Assembly: GCA_007570785.1 (NCBI GenBank)
Contig: ML661900.1
Coordinates: 8,152,854 to 8,216,853, forward strand
Reading direction: 5' to 3'
Source: Antilocapra americana
Lineage: Eukaryota; Chordata; Mammalia; Artiodactyla; Antilocapridae
DNA: 64,000 nt
The position numbers and the translations under genes were made by a program. Numbering within the stretch: the stretch's first letter is position 1; each line of letters opens with the position of its first letter. The notes under the pieces were generated by a model. The model saw only the letters and a list, made by a program, of their open reading frames with translations, was not told where the DNA came from and ran no database searches. Shown here in pieces: positions 56,200 to 64,000 of this stretch.

Positions 56200-57709
56200 A
56201 TCTATTATCTTAGGTAATAAGGAAATTAATCCCGTAATACAGCCAAGGCTATGGCAGAAAGAATCGTAATACTGAAAATAAAATAAGAAGTGCTGAGACT
56301 TCTTTCTTCCTTGGTATTTCTTACTGACCCTGGCAATTTCTGTCATCAACAAAAATTATGAGAAAACAGAAGTTGTCATAATAAGAGAAGTATGACTTAG
56401 GATGTAAGAGCAAAGCAAAAAGAATAAATATATACTTTATAAAATATATACTTTATAAAAATCTTCCTGAAGAGACCAATCTTAGACAAATATTTTCTTT
56501 TTCTTTTCCCTTTCCCAAAACAAGAACCTGGGGATGTATTTTCAACAGCACTTAGAAGTACCTCTCAAATAGGATGAGCTCAATAAATATCTGTAAAATG
56601 GAAAAAAAAAAATTCATTTCATTACCTATAATAACACTTGCTTTCAATTCAACTCATTTTTCCTCAAAGGACTTCTTCATAAAAAGATGCCACGTTACAA
56701 TCCCCAAACCAATAAATATATTATGGTCTATATGTTTTTGAATTTTAAAATATTATTTAGATATAAAATATGTTACAATCAATTTTGAAAGTAATTTACA
56801 AAGACTGCTTTCAGAAAAATTTACGTATAGTTTCTCTCATTTGTCCCATCCTAAGACATTTATATGTCTTACTTAATTTACATATTTTGGTATTAGTTAG
56901 AGTAACCCAATTTGGAGAACTGTTAGTAAGATCACTTTTGTTTTGTTTGGCTGCTCTGTACCTGCTTCATTTCCACTCTTCTGTTTCATTAACTTTTCAT
57001 TTTCTCAAATATATTAAATCTGAAGTAATTATCTCAAAATGCAAAGCATCTCATAACATTTTGAGGGTTTTTTTCCTTGCTCAAGATGAACTAGTTGTGC
57101 TTTTTATTTAATAGTTTTCCCTTTGGTAATCAATAAAGTTCTCTGTACCTCTATATCATTATGGAGTAAAGCATAACAAATATTATGTTTATTGCTGCCT
57201 GTATCTGAAACACCCAAAGAGTTTTAATATTTATTATGTAACACATCTTAACTCAAAATACTGATCAGATGGCTAAAGAAGAAAGCAAAGGAAAAAGTGC
57301 AGTAAAGAAGGAACTGCTGGGATTTGAAAACAATAGGGAGATAATATCAAGGTAACAGGAAAGATATAGGGAAAACAGAAATAGTACTGTTTTTTTAGAA
57401 AATCACCTTGGTACTTGCTACCTGTTTTTGACATCTATTGCTATTTAGTGTTTACAATGTAGTAACTGTTATTACATCTTCTTTCTCAAAAGTCCTTGGA
57501 GGCAATAATTCAGGATTCCATTTCTTTATATCTACTACTATTAATCAACAAAATAAATATTATTTACAAAGCAAGTATTTGTAGACGAAGAATCTGAACC
57601 CATATGGAGGCAGAGCTGTACCACACAGAGTACAGACTCCAGAGTAAAAGTCAATCTTCTACAATTACCAGCTACATGAAACGGTTATCCTTCCCCAAAA
57701 CATAAACAT
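56200..57709. other. mostly unassigned; short L2/MIR tail at 56535-56612
   Basis: 'aacagcacttagaagtacct' and 'gagctcaataaatatctgta' at 56535-56612 resemble the shared MIR/L2 3' tail. 57560-57650 has faint antisense MIR character ('gtacagactccagag'). The 113-codon plus frame (56770-57111) is AT-rich and unassigned. Confidence 0.4.
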
Positions 57710-57873
57710 TCTGATTAACCGCTTATGTCCATGGAATTTTCTAGGGAAGAATACTGGAGTAGGTAGCCATTCCACTTCTCCAGGGGATCTTCCCAACCCA
57801 AGGATCAAACCCAGGACTCTTGTATTGCAGGCACATTCTTTATCATCTGAGCCACCAGGGAAGGTCTGATTAA
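57710..57873. repeat. 9-bp target-site duplication around SINE piece
   Basis: 'tctgattaa' at 57710-57718 and 57865-57873 flanks the SINE. The feature spans both copies. Confidence 0.75.
57719..57864 (-). mobile_element. Bov-tA SINE lacking its 3' end
   Basis: Reverse complement from 'gtccatggaattttctaggg' to the head 'gagccaccagggaagg'. The 3' third (the part ending in 'gtcggacacgactgag') is absent although exact 9-bp duplications flank it. Confidence 0.85.
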
Positions 57874-60800
57874 ATGGGGAGCAGCAAATGTGACTTAGCC
57901 TAATTATATTATGCATTTGTGGGCAGGTTATTAAATCATATTTCTTAACAGCAAACCAGACAATTAATGTATTAACAAAGGCAGAGAAGTGGGTAAGAGT
58001 AATGTATTTAAATGTTAAAAACACACTTCCAATGTAATTGTTAAAAATAACATGTTCCCTGTCATCTTATTTGCCTTCTTTGATTTATCTAGAAGGTTCT
58101 GTTTATCAAGGAAAGTAACTGAATAAGCCTCAGATCTAGATATACAAATTATCAAAAACTTCAAAGTAGTAAAACTGAAGATGTAAAAATTGCCCATTAT
58201 TGACAAATATTAATAATTATCACACCTAATTTCATCTGTAGTAAACTTGAAAGTACAGCCTAAAGCAATTTTCTAAGTGAAAAGAATTAATCTCACACTG
58301 TTCTAACCTTAATTTCTTCCTCAGTATACTATTTCTTCATGTTGATCTTTCCTTAATGGTATCATAAATGAAACAAGCCTAGATAATTCTGAAGTTGTGA
58401 TTTAATATACACTTAAATAAGAATCTAGTATTTTTGCTACTTAATGATGACTCTATACCTTCCATTCCTGGTCTTAAAAGAATCTACAGAAATCAATGTC
58501 AGAAAGAATAACAGAATGAAATCATTTCTCCTTCATTCAAATAAAGATACAAATTATTACATAATTTTTAAAAACTGAATTAACAAAAGCAGTCCATCCT
58601 CAATCCCTGTGGCTACAGCACTGAAATTCTATCACTGGCAAAACTGACATTGTCAAGATGAACCTCTCATTAAAATAGATTAAAAAACAAGGGCTATCAA
58701 TTATGTATGTAATATATTTGTGTTATACATAACACATATATAATACATATGTGCATACACTTAAAACAGACAAAAGTTCCAGAGACATTTTGTTCCTAAA
58801 ATAACACATAAAGATAAACTACTCTATATGTCTATCATCTCCTGAATCACCACTTTCAATTGTACATGAAGCACTGGTATTATACAGTAATGTGCTAAAA
58901 CAGAATCTTGAAAAGTTTTATATAATACTATGCAGACATTTCATCTTTTAAAGTATTCCAAACCAGTCTTTACTAAGTTCAATGTATTATAATTTATATT
59001 CTCCTTTCTTTAATTGTCCCAAATTCTATGAAATGTTTCTTTTCAAAGATTATAAATATGTCTAATAAAATTAGTTTTTTGGCTTAATCTGTTGTACACA
59101 TATATGCAGAACTGGATGAGTTCCAAAGTTTGTTCTCTCTCTTCCTTTCTATCAACCTACAGGCTCAACTTACAGACTGTCTTCTGGGAGTACTCCTTCT
59201 TTGTGTTACTACAATAAAAGAGATGATCTCTACACACTGAGGGTACTGAACAAGAGGAGACTGCCTTCCCACTCCTGGCTAAGATGAATTCTTAGATATC
59301 TTACTATGCCCAAGTGGCTAGAACACAGAAGGCCCAGCAGAGAGTTCCCTAAGGATATCTTATAACCGCAGGTTAACTGTGCAACAGGAGACCTCAGGAG
59401 AGCCCATCACAGATTCAAAACATGTGCTCCATGAGAAAGCTACCATTGGGACACCTGCCACATTGAACCAGGTATTAATAGCCAGTCAGTATAAACCACA
59501 GAGGTAGCAAACGTCAGCAGACTATAGCAACCATAAGCCTAGAGAAGTTAACGTTTTGCCCATTTCCTTCCAACTAAACCCTAACCTTAATGTGCCAAAA
59601 GCAGAAATGGGGGAGGGGAGTGGTATCTCAGAATCAATCTATGGCTCTACTGAAGTCTAAAGAGAGAAAGACAGACAGTGAGAAATAATAGACCTTATCA
59701 ACTTCGAGTTTCTAGGGCCAAAGTCTGACTAGTACTAGGGCAGAGGAAGAAATTTAAGTCAGATATGAGATTCAAATTTCATATTACACTAGCTTAGAGG
59801 GTTTTTTTTTTTAATGACCAAAGAAGATTGGGATGTTAGGAAATATGTCAGTTAAGGTCTTCTACAACCCCAGTAGAATCTATACACACCACGGTTGCAG
59901 GTTAAACAGCTTATTGTGCAGAGAAACAGCAAGAACATAAAGAGGAAGACTAATTCAAGATACAACTCATGGTACAACAGACTTAGAAGGGCAACAATTA
60001 GAGAGAGAAGAAGAGGAAAATAAAAACGAGAAGAAAAGCAATGATGATTAATTTTTTTTTTAGTTTAGGTAAATTGAAAATCACTAGTATCAGTAACTAA
60101 AACAGAAAGCAAGAAGGTAGAGTTATAAATTATAAAAATAAACAGTTTGTGATATTCTGAGTTCTTCTTCCACTCACCTGTTCATAAATGCAAATGTTAC
60201 ATATTGTAAACCTACCATGTAAAAGACTTTATTAGGGATATACTGTCAGAGTTAGTAGCCTACAGTGTTAGACAAAATCTGCAATTAGAATAAGCATGAG
60301 AAGTATGGAATGCTTCCCCAAGCATAAAGAAAAAGGTTATCATAACTAGATTTAGATAGTCAGGAAAGATTTCCTAAATCATGAAATACATAAGTTGAAA
60401 CTTTAATGATAGATGGGAATGGTGAGAGGACGTGTGTGTGCGTATGTATGTATTCAAGAAGGTTTAATATAGAAAGACAACAAAATATCTCTAGAAAGAG
60501 AACAGGCTAAATTATGTAAATCACATACAGGAACTTGTACTTTTAAGGCTAGATAATTTATATAAAGATTTTTAATAAGGTTTAAATGATCAGATTTGTT
60601 ATGAAATACATGAAACAGGGAAGGCCTATATCTATGCTGAGATGCACACAAATAAAATTTCAAAAGTTCTGAGTTGTACATAAGGACTTAAGAATGATCT
60701 GAATAGAGGTAATAACACAGGGGAAACTATAGGGGCAAGGACAGAATTACTACTACATTTATGGAATGATTAAAAAAGAAAATCAACAAAATGCTTGGGA

Positions 60801-63114
60801 AAATATAGTTAGACAGACAATAAGAAACAATCTGATGATGTCAAGAATGTCAAAGGAAGAAAAGTACCAAAAGAAGAGAATGGGTATCAACATGGAATGC
60901 TACAGTAAAGTAAAAAGGAGGTGATGACTACATGACTGAAAAGTTAGTTCCGTGAGTAGGAACTAAGAGGATACCAATCAACTTTAGGGGAGCTGGATAA
61001 CTTCAAGAGTAGCAACATGCTGAAAAAACAGAAAATAAAGTGTACAGATTATCCTCTCAAGAAATGTGATGCTTATGGAAAGCAGAGAGAGGCAGAAACA
61101 ATAAGGTTATCATCATTATCAAAGAAAGGATTCAGTCTTTTGTAATTTAAGATAAATAAGAACTATATATATTTCTAAAGCAAGGAGAAATTACTGAAAA
61201 ACTTAAAAGATTGGAAAAAAGATAATAAAATAAGAGTCTTAAAATGGAAAAAAGAAACAAAATAAAGGGTAGCCTCAAAAGAGGAAGAGAGGAAATTCCC
61301 TCTCTAGATATTTAGCCACGGATTAAAGTTGAAATTACAGAATAATCTGCAGTATGAAAGAAGTTGATGGAGGTCCTTGAGTAAGATCTCAGTAAACGGG
61401 GAAGCACATTCACTTAAGAAAGTATGAAGGTATTGGGGTGAGCTTCCAGGCTGACAATGACAAAAAAAAAGAAAGTTAAAAAAAAGTAGGCACGGGATAA
61501 ACTAAATAGAGATAAAAGGTTAATAACAACAAGAGCTGGTTCAATTGGAAATATATGTTACGCTGATTAGCAAAATCAGCTGGCCCAATTTTATTCTTTT
61601 AGCTAGGGATGTTCAGCAAGCTCAGAGCAAAAGTATTAATACATAAAGTGGATGATAATAAAAGCAAGAGCCTGAGCTATATCAGATCTTACATTTATAT
61701 TTTTGACAGTTCAAGAAAACAAAGATAACATTAGGTTTAAAGACTTGCAAAAACAGAAATTGCTATCATAAAATTGGAAAAAATAAAACACTAAAAATAT
61801 GATTAGTGTATAACAGAACAGACTGTCATTCATTCTTAACTTAAAATCATTTAATTCTATTTGTTTCAGCATGTATCCTTCTCTTTAACAGGGTCTCAAT
61901 GTAAAAACCTGTATAGCGAACCGCTCTGGTTTCCAGCTTTGAATGGAGCCACATAAATTAATAAATTAGCAGTCATTTAAACTAAAACCAAGAAATATTT
62001 TGAGAAAATTGTTACATTAATAACTTCAAATTTTAAAACTACTCCAAACATAATGGCTTTTTTATGTTTAAAAATCTTAACTATATTGTCAAATCTGTTC
62101 TAGGTAAACTAATAATTCTCTAAAAGCTGTATACATCCACTATCATGTAGGCATTTTTGTCACTGATATAGATTTGAATATGTAGTAACAGAAGATTTAG
62201 AAACTCCTTTTAACATGTTGTATATAATCCAATTTTAAGATAAAAATCCAAATTACTTGACAGACTAAATGGCCCCACACAACCAAGCTTTCACCTAACT
62301 CTCCAGCTTCGTATCTTATCATTAAGAAGAGCTTTGACCTTAAATATTTTTGTATCCTCTGCATATAGTAAAATGCCAAGTATTTAATCCGTCTTTAATA
62401 AATACTTGCTAATTACATACACGGTTAACTATATATTTGAAAAACTGGAGAGCCTTACCTTAACACTAAACTTGAATTTTTTTTTTGTCATAATATTATA
62501 TGGTAAAAAGACTATGAGCTCTGGAGTCAGATAAACCCGTACAAAAACTGTCCATCAGCCGTGTGAAAATAGTACAGTACAGATTTTTCCAAAATAATAT
62601 ATATGAATGATACGCAAACCCAAATCTCACATAAATGAGCACTAAAACAAAGGGATGATTTAAGGACCATGTAATATTAAGCAGATCAAAGTAAAATATT
62701 TTAAGTCACAAACTTGAGCCAGAAAATTAAATTTAAATGTTAAACTTTAAAATGAAACCAAATACAAACCCACATGTTCTTATCCCTGTAATCCAGGAAA
62801 CCACAACTACCACAATTTTCCCTTTTCACACAACAGTCACTAAACAAACTTCCTCTACTGTATCATTTATATATTGAACAGTACAGAGATTTATTTTGTC
62901 TTATTCTCATAGATTATTTCCAGAGATTGTCTGCCAGTAAGACATACTAATAAAATGCATGACTAGAAAGGAAGTCAAATTGTTATTATGTAATTATTTT
63001 ATTAAAAACATTATACTGGCTCTATAAAAACCCAATTATTTTATTTTGTTAAATAATACAATTTCCATTAATAACTGAGTATAGAATAAAAGGAAAATAG
63101 TAAAAACTAACTCT
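57874..63114. other. long stretch with few recognisable elements
   Basis: About 5.2 kb. 59100-59660 is less AT-rich and unidentified. 60230-60720 has faint antisense L2 character ('taaatgatcagatttgttat'). A TG-rich patch lies at 60427-60450 and A-rich DNA at 60990-61560. No splice-bounded or long open frame was convincing. Confidence 0.35.
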
Positions 63115-63565
63115 GGCTAGTCAAGGCTATGGTTTTTCAGTAGTCATGTGTGGATGTGAGAGTTGGACTATAAAGAAAGCTGAGCACAGAAGAATTGATG
63201 CTTTTGAACTGTGGTGTTGGAGAAGACTCTTCAGAGTCCCCTTGGACTGCCAGGAGATCCAACCAGTCCATCCTAAGGGAAACTGGTTCTGGGTGTTCAC
63301 TGGAAGGACTGATGTTGAAGCTGAAACTTGAGTTTCAGCTGATGCGAAAAGCTGACTCATTGGAAAAGACCCTGATGCTGGGAATGATTGAAGACAGGAG
63401 GAGAAGGGGACGACAGAGGATGAAATGGTTAGATGACATCACCGACTCAATGGACATGAGTTTGGGTAAACTCCGGGAATTGGTAGTGGACAGGGAGGAC
63501 TGGTGTGCTGCGGTCCATGGGTTGCAAAGAGCTGGATACAAGTGAGCAACTGAACTGAACTGATA
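63115..63565 (+). mobile_element. BovB (RTE) LINE 3' end
   Basis: Begins at 'gtcaaggctatggtttttca' and ends with 'gagcaactgaactgaactga', the BovB 3' terminus. About 450 bp, strongly 5'-truncated, less diverged than the 44-kb copy. 'actaact' on both sides (63106, about 63585) is a weak duplication candidate. Confidence 0.9.
63140..63545 (+). pseudogene. BovB ORF2 C-terminal fragment, partly open
   Basis: First frame: [20 protein letters not shown] (63146-63331), then a frame change into a 116-codon open stretch (63195-63545) with [27 protein letters not shown] and the C-terminal [20 protein letters not shown]. This is the end of the RTE endonuclease/RT protein beyond the RT domain. No promoter or start context, so expression is not implied. 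Confidence 0.85.
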
Positions 63566-64000
63566 TAAAGAGAAACGAAGTTCACTAACTAGAGTAAGTT
63601 TTCATGGACTATAAAACTGAGAAGATTCATAGCTGATAAATACAAAAGCATTTCAAAATATTTTATAGGAACGTATTTACCACTTGTTCTAGGTATGCAA
63701 TTTCTTTAATACATAGTCCTCAAAAAAGATGAAGTCCTGATTTAGCAATAATTTCCAAATTGGTCAATGTATATATCATTTATGTGTACATACCACCTAA
63801 CATAACTTACATTTTAAGCTAAGTGTGTCCTCAAGGATAAATGGATTTCATTTTGATATAACCCAATGAACCAGTATTATTTAAAATTTTGTTAACCTTA
63901 CTGCTTTATATTTATTCTTTTAAAATCCATTCTTACAGGTACAAAAATATTTATCCTACTCTAATGAATATACTGATATTCCTTAGGGTACAGACTGCTT
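63566..64000. other. AT-rich, nothing recognised
   Basis: No named element between the BovB end and the window edge. Confidence 0.5.

Noticed and set aside
56770..57111. 113-codon plus-strand frame rich in L, I, F
   Set aside because: It starts from an AT-rich stretch with hydrophobic bias expected from T-rich DNA. No motif or splice context.
57665..58024. 119-codon minus-strand frame
   Set aside because: The middle is SINE-derived (the CACNTRVLGLILGLGRSPGE-like stretch is a SINE translation). The flanks are AT-rich.
1..64000. bacterial, phage or defence-type gene system
   Set aside because: No operon-like coding density, ribosome binding sites or prokaryotic protein families are present. 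The repeats show ruminant nuclear DNA.

Overview
The window looks like a piece of a ruminant nuclear genome, most likely cattle or a close bovid. The evidence is the large number of Bov-tA/Bov-A SINEs (28 entries on both strands), two 3' fragments of the BovB (RTE-type) LINE, young bovine L1 tails, and two older cetartiodactyl tRNA-Glu SINEs, all set in AT-rich DNA. I found no convincing host protein-coding exon, RNA gene, CRISPR array or bacterial or phage gene. Every longer reading frame I could identify belongs to a transposable element or runs antisense through one. The window is best read as intergenic or deep intronic DNA.

Layout. 0-5 kb: an old antisense L1 broken up by SINEs and by a rearranged young L1, then an L2 fragment. 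At 5.17 kb there is a 10-N assembly gap flanked by an exact 33-bp repeat. 6.4-11.8 kb: tRNA-Glu SINE, Bov SINEs, a Tigger-type DNA transposon, and directly beside it a decayed class I endogenous retrovirus env remnant on the minus strand that keeps a CX6CC motif. 13.5-15.1 kb: a fossil hAT (Charlie-like) transposase with its 3' terminal sequence. 16-25 kb: old plus-strand L1s, a MaLR LTR, a fragment of a mariner MITE, a very short L1 insertion with 16-bp target duplications, a young 5'-truncated L1 with 13-bp duplications, and a run of minus-strand SINEs. 26.8-36.7 kb is comparatively poor in recognisable young elements. 36.7-39 kb: hAT MITE, MIR and L2 remnants.

41.1-45.85 kb is a deep nest. 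An old L1 is interrupted by SINEs, a MaLR LTR and a Tigger/MER2-type transposon. The Tigger copy contains Bov SINEs, and one of those SINEs is split by a BovB LINE fragment. 47.5-57.9 kb: several MIRs (one split by an L1, one carrying a microsatellite), more SINEs and an old L1/HAL1-like stretch. 57.9-63.1 kb is mostly unassigned. A second BovB 3' end with an open 116-codon C-terminal frame lies at 63.1-63.6 kb.

No set of genes works together here. What the sequence records is a history of insertions: ancient L2, MIR, hAT and Tigger remnants, then old L1 and MaLR, then bovid BovB, Bov-tA and L1 copies, several of which keep readable target-site duplications. Element names come from pattern recognition only; no database comparison was made.
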